DNA from: an uncultured Lachnospiraceae bacterium
Lineage (GTDB): Bacteria > Bacillota > Clostridia > Lachnospirales > Lachnospiraceae
DNA: 64,000 nt
Direction: 5' to 3'
Assembly: GCA_910587095.1 (NCBI GenBank)
Contig: CAJUMJ010000028.1
Coordinates: 1-64,000, forward strand
Shown: piece after piece, positions 15,770 through 24,797 of the stretch
How the letters are laid out: each line of letters starts with the position of its first letter
Position numbering within the stretch: position 1 is the stretch's first letter
Translations under genes and position numbers: made by a program
Notes under the pieces: generated by a model
What the model was told of the DNA's origin: nothing
Database searches by the model: none
The model's input: the letters and a program-made list of their open reading frames with translations, nothing else

Positions 15770-16903
15770 TTAAAACAGCGCCTTCACCGTGCGGATAATC
15801 GCCTCCGTCTCTTCATCCGTGTTCTTGATATCGCTTGGCAGGCACAGCCCCCTCGCAAAAATATCCTCACCCACACTGCTGCCGTCCTCATTGTGGGCAA
15901 AAAAATCACACGCCGCAAAGAGGGGCTGCATATGCATCGGTTTCCAGATCGGTCTGCACTCCGCATTGAGTTCCTGCTCCAACGCGTCCATGACCATATC
16001 CGGCGTCACCTTACTGTCCGCGGCAATCGCCATCCCGGAGAGCCAGTTGTTCGCATCCCCCTCCGGATTCATGGGGTTCATCCGTATCGCGGGAATGTCC
16101 GCGAACCCTTCGCAGTACCGCTTATATATCTCCTTTTTCTTTGCCTTGTGTTCCTCCAGATGAAGAAGCTGTCCTCTTCCTATTCCCGCCGTCACATTGC
16201 TCATGCGGTAATTGTACCCGATCTGTGAATGCTGGTAATGTCTCGCCGGATCCCTCGCCTGGGTAGCCAGGAAAGTCACCTTCTTCGCCGCCTCCTCGTC
16301 GGCCGACACAAACATGCCGCCCCCCGAGGTAGTGATAATCTTATTGCCGTTAAAAGAATAAATCCCGTATTTTCCGAAAGTACCCGTATGCCTGCCCCGA
16401 TAGGTGCTGCCGAGCGACTCGGCGGCATCCTCTATCACCGGTGTACCGTGCGTCTCGCAGATATCCATAATCTCCCCAAGCTTCGCCGGCGTACCGTAGA
16501 GGTGAACACAGATCACCGCCTTTGGATTCGGATATTTTTCATATGCCCGTCTCAAGGCTTCCGGAGACATATTCCACGTATCCGGCTCCGCGTCTATGAG
16601 CACAGGGGTGCCGTTCTCATACACAATGGGATTACAGGAAGCGGAAAACGTCAGATCCGACACAAAAACCACGTCCCCCTGCTTCACCCCGAGAAGCCTC
16701 AGCGCCATATGGATTGCCGCCGTGCCGGAAGACAGCGCCGCCGCATGGCCGCAGCCTGTATAAGCCTCTATTTCCTTCTCGAACGCGTTCACGTTTGGTC
16801 CAAGAGGCGCGATCCAGTTTGTGTCGAAAGCTTCCTTCACAAATGCCTGCTCCTCCCCGTGCATGGTGGGGGAAGAGAGATAAATCCTTTTCTTTTCCAT
16901 CAT
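15770..16903 (-). CDS. PglE-like UDP-4-keto-6-deoxy-GlcNAc aminotransferase (DegT family)
   Basis: The protein of about 377 residues is a PLP-dependent sugar aminotransferase. IEDAAES is the cofactor-binding Asp motif, and the lysine in SFNGNKIIT (about K188) should bind PLP. The N-terminus RIYLSSPTMHGEEQAFVKEAFDTNWIAPLGPN is characteristic of enzymes making the bacillosamine precursor. It directly follows the PglF-like dehydratase gene with a one-base gap, so the pair should make UDP-4-amino-4,6-dideoxy-GlcNAc. A PglD-type hexapeptide acetyltransferase is not found nearby; a GNAT elsewhere in the locus might act instead. Confidence 0.85.
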   Translation of the reverse strand: MMEKKRIYLSSPTMHGEEQAFVKEAFDTNWIAPLGPNVNAFEKEIEAYTGCGHAAALSSGTAAIHMALRLLGVKQGDVVFVSDLTFSASCNPIVYENGTPVLIDAEPDTWNMSPEALRRAYEKYPNPKAVICVHLYGTPAKLGEIMDICETHGTPVIEDAAESLGSTYRGRHTGTFGKYGIYSFNGNKIITTSGGGMFVSADEEAAKKVTFLATQARDPARHYQHSQIGYNYRMSNVTAGIGRGQLLHLEEHKAKKKEIYKRYCEGFADIPAIRMNPMNPEGDANNWLSGMAIAADSKVTPDMVMDALEQELNAECRPIWKPMHMQPLFAACDFFAHNEDGSSVGEDIFARGLCLPSDIKNTDEETEAIIRTVKALF

Positions 16904-16904
16904 T

Positions 16905-18776
16905 TTACTCCTCTCTGTAGTGATACGTCGGCACAATCTCCTGAATCAGCGGCCTGATATCCGAGTTTTCAATCTGGCACTCGTCTTTCAACTTCTTTAA
17001 CTGCGCAAAAAACTCCTGCTCGTCCAATTCAATCGGTCTGCCGATATGGATCATCCTGTTTGCCGTATCCTTCATCCCTTCCTCGTCCATCAGAAGCTCT
17101 TCATAAAGCTTTTCCCCCGGACGAAGGCCCGTAAACTCTATCTTGATATCCTCACCCACACGATAGCCTGACAGCTTGATCAGATTCTCTGCCAGGGAAA
17201 GTATTTTGACCGGCTCACCCATATCCAGAACAAAGATTTCCCCGCCTTTCGCATATGCGCCGGCTTGCAACACGAGGGAAACCGCCTCCGGGATAGTCAT
17301 AAAGTAGCGTATGATATCCGGGTGGGTAACCGTGACAGGCCCGCCGGCCGCGATCTGCTTGCGAAACAGCGGAATTACGCTTCCGTTGCTTCCCAGCACA
17401 TTGCCAAAGCGCACAGCCACGAACTCCGTCTCGTAATGCTTGTCGAAAGTCTGGATGATCATCTCGCAGATCCGTTTGCTGGCTCCCATAATATTTGTGG
17501 GATTCACCGCCTTATCTGTTGAGATCATGACAAACCGCTGGACGCCGCTCATGGCCGCCGCCTGCGCTGTCTTAAACGTACCGAAAACATTATTCTTTAT
17601 AGCCTCCGTTGGGCTGTCCTCCATAAGCGGTACGTGCTTGTGAGCCGCCGCATGGTAGACAATATCCGGCCTGTATTTGGAAAAAATGAAATTCATTCTG
17701 TTCGTGTTGCGCACGGAAGCGATAAGCACTACAAGATTCAGCTCCGGGTACTTCTGCTTTAGCTCCTGCTGTATATCATAAACCGTATTTTCATAAATAT
17801 CGACAATCACAAGCTGTTTCGGCCTGTGGGTGGCGATCTGCCTGCAAAGCTCGCTGCCGATGGAGCCGCCGCCGCCCGTGACAAGAACAACCTTCCTCTG
17901 CACATAGCCGAGAATGGAGTCCATATCGACGGAAACGGGATCTCTGCCCAGCAGATCCTCCACCTCCACATCCCTCAGTTTGCTTACATTGACCTCCCCG
18001 TTGACAAGCTGGTACATGCCGGGCAGTGAACGAAGCTTGCAGTTTGTGTCCTTACATATTTCCAGAATCTCCCGAATCTCTGTCCGGGGCGCGGAAGGCA
18101 TCGCCACGATAATTTCATCCACATCATAGACATCCGCGCATTCCACAATCTTGTCCCGCCCGCCTACGACTTTGATGCTCTGAATATACTTTCCCCATTT
18201 ACCCTTGTCATCGTCAATGATGCACTTGATCACCATGGTGGAGAAATTGCTGTTCACAATCTCCTTAATGATCAGATTTGCGGCTTCTCCCGCTCCGATC
18301 ACCATAACCGAAATCAAGTTCTTTTTATTCTGCTGTTTATGCTTTAATCCTCGGAAAAAACGATAAGAAAAGCGACTCGCGAAAATGCAGACCACCAGCA
18401 CCGCCATATATGCGGGATAGTAGCTTCTCGGCACCGCCCGGGTCGTAATCTTAAAAAACTGCAGACCGACAGCGTCAGCCAGCATGGAAAGCACACAGGC
18501 CACCACAATGTTTTGCAGCTCCGTCTCTCCTGCAAAGGCCCATAAACTGCTGTAGAGGCGCATCAGGTAAAAGATAGCCAGCGTCAGGAGAATATTGATT
18601 GGCAAAAAATGTTCTATCGGATATATAAAATGCTTCGGAATTTCATCTAAATGAAAATCATACCGCCACAGAATCGCCACATAGCTGGCCAAAACAATAC
18701 TGATAATATCGTATATAATCAGGCATGTCCGTCTGTAAAACAGTTTTGCGTTAAAAGGCTTCTTTGTTTTTTCCAT
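16905..18776 (-). CDS. PglF/CapD-like UDP-GlcNAc 4,6-dehydratase (membrane-bound)
   Basis: The protein of about 623 residues has four N-terminal membrane segments (within about residues 10-130), a CoA-binding-like Rossmann domain (VMVIGAGEAANLII) and a C-terminal short-chain dehydratase domain (NAD site TGGGGSIGSE; STDKAVNPTNIMGASK with Met in place of Tyr, as in PglF). It should convert UDP-GlcNAc to the 4-keto-6-deoxy sugar at the membrane. The ATG at 18776 lies after the stop of the upstream gene and begins MEKTKKPFN; longer starts would overlap that gene. Length fits the family. Confidence 0.88.
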   Translation of the reverse strand: MEKTKKPFNAKLFYRRTCLIIYDIISIVLASYVAILWRYDFHLDEIPKHFIYPIEHFLPINILLTLAIFYLMRLYSSLWAFAGETELQNIVVACVLSMLADAVGLQFFKITTRAVPRSYYPAYMAVLVVCIFASRFSYRFFRGLKHKQQNKKNLISVMVIGAGEAANLIIKEIVNSNFSTMVIKCIIDDDKGKWGKYIQSIKVVGGRDKIVECADVYDVDEIIVAMPSAPRTEIREILEICKDTNCKLRSLPGMYQLVNGEVNVSKLRDVEVEDLLGRDPVSVDMDSILGYVQRKVVLVTGGGGSIGSELCRQIATHRPKQLVIVDIYENTVYDIQQELKQKYPELNLVVLIASVRNTNRMNFIFSKYRPDIVYHAAAHKHVPLMEDSPTEAIKNNVFGTFKTAQAAAMSGVQRFVMISTDKAVNPTNIMGASKRICEMIIQTFDKHYETEFVAVRFGNVLGSNGSVIPLFRKQIAAGGPVTVTHPDIIRYFMTIPEAVSLVLQAGAYAKGGEIFVLDMGEPVKILSLAENLIKLSGYRVGEDIKIEFTGLRPGEKLYEELLMDEEGMKDTANRMIHIGRPIELDEQEFFAQLKKLKDECQIENSDIRPLIQEIVPTYHYREE

Positions 18777-18792
18777 ATTTGTATCCGTTTTC

Positions 18793-21330
18793 CTAAACTT
18801 CGTCCTTTCGTACATCCACAAGCAGAGGCGCAATCGTCAAAAGCAGACAGTGTGCAATCGGGCAGCAGGGGTGAAAAATCCACTCCGACACGCCCGCCAC
18901 CGCGAACAGAATCAAGAGTGCCAGAGGAAACAGCGCACACTCCCTGTCCTGCCTGTGTCTTTTATAATAGAGAACCGCCTGCGCAAATGTCCCTATACCA
19001 AGCAGCAGAAAAACACAACCCACGAAAATACCGTGATCGTAAGCCACCTGCAGATAAATATTGTGCGCATGGGCAAGATAATTTCCATTGGGCTCCATGA
19101 TGCCCATGTCGTCGTGTCCCGTATTGTTCAGCCTGTCATAATATTGTCTGAAAATATACAGTCTTCCATTCGTGAAGGATTCCTCCTCCGCCGCTTCGGC
19201 CGCCGCCATATCCTCCGCCGAAGCCAGAAGTATTTTCCCCCCGTTTTCCAGATAAGGGCTCCTGTAGCGCGACTCCCCGTCGGCTTTGCTGAAATAGAGA
19301 AAAGCGTTCAGGCACTTTTCCTCGGGAATGCCAAGCACTTTCATCTGAAAAGTCTGGATAAAACGCTCTATCGTAATATAAGCATAGGAGTCCATATCCC
19401 TGCCGTGCACAAGTTCCGTGGGAAACTCCTCGATCTCATGCGCGCGGATATCCGCAGCCACCGCCGGCAGCGTTCTCTGCGCCGTAAATACAATGGGAAA
19501 ACTCACGATCACGGCAAGAGCCATCCAGCCCACGCCTTTTAAAAACCGCTGCCACCTCTCCTTAAGCGAAATGTTCTTTCCTGCAAAGAAGGCCGTCGGA
19601 ATCACCACCAGAGCCGTCACGAACATGGCAAGATAACCTGTCCTGGACAACGTAAACAAAAGATACATGGCGGAGACGCCCAATATCGACAGCTCCTTAT
19701 ATGTGCCCGCAAGAGACGGTTTTCTTCCATATGCATCCAAAAACTTAATGAGCGCCGCGCACACCACCAAAGCCAGATACACGGCGGAAATCGTCACCGT
19801 ATGGAAATGGAAAGGATACCGGTAATAGCGGAAATACATATATGGCCTGTGTAATAGACAATATATAACGGTCAGAACAAAGTGCAGTAAAATCCCGTTT
19901 ACTATATTGTGCAACAATATGGCTCTTTTTACCCCTTCCGACCGGGAAGCCATGCGCAGATAATAGAGCGCAAAAATGCAGACCAAATAGATGGGCCATC
20001 CCCTTGTATTCCGGTAGAGAATGAGAAGGGTAAAAAAGGCGCCCACCAAAATGCCGTACGGCCAGGAAATTCTGCCAATCTCCCGCTTACACAAAAGTCG
20101 CAGCGTATTGAGAATTACAATACCCGCCATAACGCCCGCCCACACCGTCAGCTTCAAGGCGAGAAGCTCCAGTTCGTCCGGCTCTGCAAGACCTTTCAGC
20201 GCGCTCTTTTCATAGACTGCCGCCAGCCCGTCCTTGTAGTACATCGGCGCAATCACCGCGGCCGCCACGCCGTAAAGGACATTGTACCAGCAAATAATCT
20301 CTTTCCTTTGATATGTTGCGATCAGTGCCAGCGCGAAAAAAATAAGCACCTGCCTGTAGGCTACCGTATGATGAATCTCATACAGCGCGTTCATGTAATT
20401 ACAGCATCCCCAAATTGCCCCGGCGATCATGACGGCTTGCAGATCATCCTTCCATCTGCCCCGTATCACGGCAAAGACCGTCCTGTCCGTGGCAATTCCC
20501 GTCCTGTCATGATTCACCGCATAGAACGAAACCACCGCCGCAAAAACGATGCCCGTCTCATAAAAGAGGATGGAATAAATGTCTGTCGTAAACAACCGGC
20601 ACGGGCCGACTGCCACGGCAGCCACAAGCGCAGCCGCCGCAATCAGCGGGTTCAATACGAAGCGCTGTGCGCGCTCCACGGTAAGCAAGGTGTTCTTCTC
20701 CGGGTGCTTTTTATAATAAAACGCCGTAAACCACGTTGTAAACACGCAGGCAAACAGAAGAAAAGCAAACACAGCGAGCGTTTTTCCCTTGCGCAGCGGC
20801 ACCTCGTAGACATAGTCCGCAACCACGCAGCGCTCCGTGTCCTCCACATCGCCATAGTAGGAGGCGCCTATATAAATGTTGATATTATCCCCGGTGTTGT
20901 CCGCGCAGGCTACGCGAAACTCCGACTCCACTCCCTGAAGCAGGAAATAATAATCGCGGCCTACCTCTGTATCTATGTTGATCTGCACGCGAAGATAACC
21001 GGGAACCGCTTTCATATCCCTTACATCTATCACCTGCTGCATAAGAGTCTGCATGGACGAATCGCGAAGCACAAAATTAAGCTTCTCTCCCGCCGTCCAT
21101 TCTGCCAGATAAATTTCTATCTCCTTTAATCTGTCGTACTGTGCGATAAATCTCTGCTGTACCACATAGTCCGGCGTAACCGCCTCGGAAACCGTCGCCT
21201 TTTCCCTGCTGCTTCCGGCTCGTACCTCCTCTCTGATCAAACGTAGCGGCCAGAGAATCATCGCTACACACACCGCCAGAATCAGAACCGTTCCTCGGAT
21301 TGCCTGTCTTTTATTCAAAATTCGATTCAT
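18793..21330 (-). CDS. O-antigen-ligase-like / Wzy_C membrane protein, very large
   Basis: The protein of about 845 residues has one N-terminal membrane segment, an extracytoplasmic domain (about residues 40-190), then at least twelve membrane segments. The C-terminal half carries the ligase/polymerase hallmark HAHNIYLQVAYDHGIF near residues 754-770, following a long extracytoplasmic loop, and LLFTLSRTGYLAMF earlier. Such proteins join or polymerise lipid-linked glycans outside the membrane. The ATG at 21330 has AAAGAGG six bases upstream. The extra N-terminal domain makes it twice the usual size. Because an EpsG-type polymerase is also present, a ligase role (attachment to the wall or protein) is possible but unproven. 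Confidence 0.75.
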   Translation of the reverse strand: MNRILNKRQAIRGTVLILAVCVAMILWPLRLIREEVRAGSSREKATVSEAVTPDYVVQQRFIAQYDRLKEIEIYLAEWTAGEKLNFVLRDSSMQTLMQQVIDVRDMKAVPGYLRVQINIDTEVGRDYYFLLQGVESEFRVACADNTGDNINIYIGASYYGDVEDTERCVVADYVYEVPLRKGKTLAVFAFLLFACVFTTWFTAFYYKKHPEKNTLLTVERAQRFVLNPLIAAAALVAAVAVGPCRLFTTDIYSILFYETGIVFAAVVSFYAVNHDRTGIATDRTVFAVIRGRWKDDLQAVMIAGAIWGCCNYMNALYEIHHTVAYRQVLIFFALALIATYQRKEIICWYNVLYGVAAAVIAPMYYKDGLAAVYEKSALKGLAEPDELELLALKLTVWAGVMAGIVILNTLRLLCKREIGRISWPYGILVGAFFTLLILYRNTRGWPIYLVCIFALYYLRMASRSEGVKRAILLHNIVNGILLHFVLTVIYCLLHRPYMYFRYYRYPFHFHTVTISAVYLALVVCAALIKFLDAYGRKPSLAGTYKELSILGVSAMYLLFTLSRTGYLAMFVTALVVIPTAFFAGKNISLKERWQRFLKGVGWMALAVIVSFPIVFTAQRTLPAVAADIRAHEIEEFPTELVHGRDMDSYAYITIERFIQTFQMKVLGIPEEKCLNAFLYFSKADGESRYRSPYLENGGKILLASAEDMAAAEAAEEESFTNGRLYIFRQYYDRLNNTGHDDMGIMEPNGNYLAHAHNIYLQVAYDHGIFVGCVFLLLGIGTFAQAVLYYKRHRQDRECALFPLALLILFAVAGVSEWIFHPCCPIAHCLLLTIAPLLVDVRKDEV

Positions 21331-21351
21331 AGTCATCCTCTTTACATATTG

Positions 21352-21590
21352 TTTTCATCTTACGTCCGCGCACTGCTTTTTTCTGCCCCGCAGCGCCCGC
21401 TCGATTACGCTTCGCTCAGCTTGCTGCCATTTTTTCATCTTTCGTCCGCGCAGTTCTTTCCTCTGCCCCGCAGCGCCCGCTCGATTACGCTTCGCTCCAT
21501 CTCGCTCTCGGGCTTCGCACTATGCATCCGCAATCTGAAAAAATTGTCAGCTTGCTGCCATTTTTCATCTTTCGTCTGCGCACTGCTCAT
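21352..21590. repeat. Three imperfect direct repeats in the gap 21331-21654
   Basis: The string TTTTCATCTTTCGTCCGCGCA with small changes occurs at 21352, 21432 and 21561. The first two copies continue with the same GC-rich stretch (CCCCGCAGCGCCCGCTCG and onward) for about 60 bases. CAGCTTGCTGCCATTTTTC recurs at 21417 and 21548. No open frame of credible type crosses the repeats. They lie in the leader of the ligase-like gene if the promoter at 21599 is used. Confidence 0.8.
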
Positions 21591-21598
21591 TGCCTACT

Positions 21599-21607
21599 AG
21601 TATATCA
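21599..21607 (-). promoter_or_regulatory. Extended -10 promoter of the ligase-like gene
   Basis: On the minus strand the sequence reads TGATATACT, an extended -10 element (TGn before TATACT). No good -35 is visible at the right distance. The leader would be about 260 bases and contains the direct repeats. Confidence 0.45.
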
Positions 21608-21654
21608 CAATACCTGGGCTGTAACACAAAAAAATTATAAAAGGCAAACCGCCC

Positions 21655-23319
21655 TCATGGGGAAGCCTCCGTGCCGCGTCCCACCGCCCCCAATGAAAAA
21701 AACAGCGGCAGCGCATACCAGAAAAAGAGCACATACCTGGGCAGGTATGTCGGCCCTAAAAGCACCGTCAGCCAGACCAGAAAAACGGGAAGAAACGGCA
21801 GCAGTATTTCATATCTTCTGTTATTTAACAGCCAGGCAAACAGGAAAGCGTAGAGCCAGAACATGCCCCCCGGAGAAAACAGCCAGGAAACCACCGGCAC
21901 CTTCTCCTTCCAGACCTCCAGAGAAAGCTTCCTGTACACCTCGTCAAGCCACGGAATTTTGCTCTCCCGGACTCCCGGAAGCTCCACCTCGTATCCGAAA
22001 TAGGAATTATCCTTATAGGTAAAGGTGAAAACCGTATTGCCTCCGTATACGTTGATAACGGTGTCGGGATACCAGAAACCGTAGGATGTCATCCACCAGG
22101 CGTTGAGATAGATCAGGGGCTTTTTTCTCCCCACCCGCAGCCAGAGGCCCAAATACCTTCCCTTGTCCCTGGCAAAAACCTCATTATCGAAGCGATACTT
22201 GACCGGGTCGGAGAGCCTTGGCGTATAGAGGGAAAGCGCCTCCTCATCCAACACCTCATAGAGAATTTCCAGATCCTCTTTCGAAAACGCCTCCGGCGCG
22301 TACTTGTAAGCTCTGGAAAGCTGCTGAATTGGCACTGTCAAAAGCTCCTGATACTCCGAATCGTCCGCGTGGAGCGCCGTTTTCAAACTGCCGTTTATGA
22401 GAAGGCATCCTGCCACCGCACACGCAACCAGAAAAAGAATCTGTCCCCGACGCCCCTTTTTCAGGATCAGCAGCAGAGGAATCATTACAAGAAAAGCATA
22501 AAAGCCGTTGTTTCGAAAAAGCATCATCGCCAGAGAGCTCACCACAAAAAGAATCCGCCAGCCTTTTGATTCAAAAAAAGCCCCCGCCGTACCCATCTCC
22601 AAAAGGCAGACCAAAAGCAGTAACAATGCCAGCGTAAAGAGCGCATCCTTAGCCGAACACAACGTAAACATGACCACTGTCGGAAACAGCCCAAGCCAGA
22701 CAAGACCTGTAAGCCGAAGTACACGGCTCACCTTTTTTTTTCTGAGATAGGAAAAGAGAAAGGTAAAAACGCCCGCTGCAAGAAGCATTTGGAAAATTAT
22801 ATAACAGGCGATACCTAAATTGTAGGAATCCGTCAGTTTGTGGACACCGCAGATCATCCCGCCAAGAAGAAGCACATGCGCAAGGGGATGATGTGTGGAA
22901 AACGTTCTGGTCGCCACCTGCACATATTCATCCTGGGCGTCGTAGACGAAAAACCCCGGGTATACCGCCAGAAAAACAGGCAGCCAGCAAAGAAACAGGA
23001 ATACAAAAGCACCGACATCCGCCATTTCATCCGTCATATAAATAGCGTTCGTTATTTTATCTGCGATCTTCCCTACGACAGTCGCTCCCCGATCATGCAT
23101 CATGTCCATAAGCCGCCACAAAAGCAGCACAATCCCCGTGAACATAATGGTAAACGCTGCAAGATGAAGCCACAGTGTCCCATCCTTTACATCCACATTC
23201 TCCACACTGTCTAACCGCGCGCCAAACAGAATCGCCGCCGAAAACAGAAAGGAAAAAACGCCCGCGATCCACAGGCTTCTTATTTTGTCCCGCCTTTTAT
23301 CAATCCGCATCTCTCTCAT
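21655..23319 (-). CDS. DUF6020-like polytopic membrane protein
   Basis: The 554-residue protein has about twelve membrane segments. YPGFFVYDAQDEYVQVATRTFSTHHPLAHVLLLGG around residues 120-155 resembles the conserved first loop of the DUF6020 family and of GT-C glycosyltransferases, where acidic residues face outside and bind metal and lipid-linked sugar. An extracytoplasmic segment with WWMTSYGFWYPD lies near residue 405. It starts within the end of the upstream glycosyltransferase gene (20-base overlap), so it is part of one operon. A role as a lipid-phosphate-sugar-dependent glycosyltransferase is inference. Confidence 0.65.
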   Translation of the reverse strand: MREMRIDKRRDKIRSLWIAGVFSFLFSAAILFGARLDSVENVDVKDGTLWLHLAAFTIMFTGIVLLLWRLMDMMHDRGATVVGKIADKITNAIYMTDEMADVGAFVFLFLCWLPVFLAVYPGFFVYDAQDEYVQVATRTFSTHHPLAHVLLLGGMICGVHKLTDSYNLGIACYIIFQMLLAAGVFTFLFSYLRKKKVSRVLRLTGLVWLGLFPTVVMFTLCSAKDALFTLALLLLLVCLLEMGTAGAFFESKGWRILFVVSSLAMMLFRNNGFYAFLVMIPLLLILKKGRRGQILFLVACAVAGCLLINGSLKTALHADDSEYQELLTVPIQQLSRAYKYAPEAFSKEDLEILYEVLDEEALSLYTPRLSDPVKYRFDNEVFARDKGRYLGLWLRVGRKKPLIYLNAWWMTSYGFWYPDTVINVYGGNTVFTFTYKDNSYFGYEVELPGVRESKIPWLDEVYRKLSLEVWKEKVPVVSWLFSPGGMFWLYAFLFAWLLNNRRYEILLPFLPVFLVWLTVLLGPTYLPRYVLFFWYALPLFFSLGAVGRGTEASP

Positions 23320-24241
23320 CCAAACACTCTCTTATCACGTACTGGGGAGAATTGTTCATGGAAATATAAATCCGTCCGATATACTCTCCGATGATCCCCA
23401 GCATCAGAAGAATCAACCCGCAGAAAAATACAACCGCCGCCATGAGCGCGCTGAATCCCACCGGCACAGCCGGATTCAAAAATTTCTTTGCAACCGTATA
23501 TATCCCATAAGCAAAGCCTCCACAGGCGGAAATTACCCCGATCACCGTCGCCACTCTCAGCGGCTTCACACTGAAAGCCGTGAACCCGTTAAACCACAGT
23601 CCCAAAAGCTTTCCGAGCGTATAGCCGGAACTTCCTATCTCCCGTTCCCTGTGGGTCACCTCCACATTCGAGATCTTTTTTGTAGTCCGCAGCACAAGCC
23701 CGATCACATAAGGATACGGGTTATCATAGCGAAGCATCTCCTCCACCACAAAACGCTTTGCCGCGAAATAGCTGGAAATATACAGCTCTTTCGGTTTCCC
23801 TAGCATAACGCGTGTCATTTTTTCATTAACCCTGCTGCCGAAATTGCGGAAAAGGGAATGCTGTTTGTGCGTATACTTCGCATAAACCACATCCGAGCCC
23901 GCCTCTATGCCGGAAAGGAGCTTCCCCACTTCCCCGGCGGGCGTCTGTCCGTCGTCGTCCAGACAGACCACGATATCCCCACACACATAGCGAAAACCCG
24001 CCATCAGCGCCGCGTGCTGCCCGAAATTTCTGGCCAGATTTACCCCGCATATGTTCTTCTGCCGTCCACACAGCTCCCTTATTTTCTCAAAGGTATCATC
24101 CGGCGAAGCGTCGTTTACCAGTATAATCTCATAGCGGTACTTGCCCTGCGCCGCCATTGCCTCCCCGATTTCCTCCACAACCTTGCCGATGGTCTGCGCC
24201 GACCGGTAGCAAGGTATCACAAAACTGACCAATTGTCTCAT
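23300..24241 (-). CDS. GT2 glycosyltransferase, dolichol/undecaprenyl-phosphate sugar synthase type
   Basis: The 313-residue protein has a GT-A domain (IPCYRSAQTIG at the start, nucleotide-sugar site VVCLDDDGQTP near residue 90) and two C-terminal membrane helices (about 235-260 and 270-295), the GtrB/DPM1-like plan. It would load a sugar onto undecaprenyl phosphate for use by a membrane transferase outside. The ATG at 24241 overlaps the stop of the GNAT gene (ATGA) and has GGAGAAGG before it. Its membrane partner is probably one of the adjacent multi-spanning proteins. Confidence 0.85.
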   Translation of the reverse strand: MRQLVSFVIPCYRSAQTIGKVVEEIGEAMAAQGKYRYEIILVNDASPDDTFEKIRELCGRQKNICGVNLARNFGQHAALMAGFRYVCGDIVVCLDDDGQTPAGEVGKLLSGIEAGSDVVYAKYTHKQHSLFRNFGSRVNEKMTRVMLGKPKELYISSYFAAKRFVVEEMLRYDNPYPYVIGLVLRTTKKISNVEVTHREREIGSSGYTLGKLLGLWFNGFTAFSVKPLRVATVIGVISACGGFAYGIYTVAKKFLNPAVPVGFSALMAAVVFFCGLILLMLGIIGEYIGRIYISMNNSPQYVIRECLDERDAD

Positions 24242-24783
24242 GCCTTCTCCATTCCGGGACTTATCGCATTCTCCCACGCGCTGCGCTCTGTCTCCATAAA
24301 TAAAACCCCTCTCGTCCCCTGTTCCAGGCATACGCTCTCCCGCCTGTCCTGTATCATCCTAAAACCTGCTTTCTCATAGCTTTTTTGTGCTCCCACATTA
24401 TCTTCCAGAAAACGCAGAAATATTTTTTCAAGCCCCAGCGTCCCGAACCCATACGCCAGCATCAGCCTTGCCGCCTGCGTCCCGTATCCTTGTGAGAGGG
24501 CTTTCTCCTCGCCGATGAACACACCGTACTCAGCCGTTTTTTTCTCCCTGTCAATATCCCGCAAATAGACGCTGCCTATCGAAGTACCGTCCTCCAGACA
24601 GATGATAAACTGCGCCACATGCCCCGGCTCCACCTGCTCTCTCAGCCAGGTCAGATGTCCCTCCTTAGTAAAGGGTTTCTGGTATATAAAATTCTTTCTC
24701 ACAAAATCCTTATTCCGCCAGGCTACGACCGACGCCGTGTCGTCCGGCGTTATAGGGCGTATGTGAATCTTTTGCCTGTTCAT
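24238..24783 (-). CDS. GNAT N-acetyltransferase, PseH-like candidate
   Basis: The 181-residue protein is a RimJ/RimL-type GNAT. WRNKDFVRKNFIYQKPFTKEGHLTWL near residues 22-47 resembles the sugar-amine acetyltransferases PseH/FdtC, and the acetyl-CoA loop is SQGYGTQA at about 97-104. PseH acetylates the 4-amino sugar made by PseC in pseudaminic acid synthesis; the other Pse enzymes are all encoded in this locus and no better PseH candidate is seen. Another option is acetylation of the amino sugar made by the WecE or PglE homologues. The assignment is by family and context. Confidence 0.65.
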   Translation of the reverse strand: MNRQKIHIRPITPDDTASVVAWRNKDFVRKNFIYQKPFTKEGHLTWLREQVEPGHVAQFIICLEDGTSIGSVYLRDIDREKKTAEYGVFIGEEKALSQGYGTQAARLMLAYGFGTLGLEKIFLRFLEDNVGAQKSYEKAGFRMIQDRRESVCLEQGTRGVLFMETERSAWENAISPGMEKA

Positions 24784-24797
24784 CCGCTTACCTCCAT

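Noticed and set aside
19909..21129. 406-residue open frame on the plus strand
   Set aside because: It is antisense to the ligase-like gene, rich in Arg, His and Gln, with no membrane or domain pattern and no ribosome binding site; a shadow of the real gene.
21352..21590. Possible CRISPR array
   Set aside because: There are only three imperfect copies with unequal spacing of 80 and 129 bases, no uniform spacers and no cas genes.
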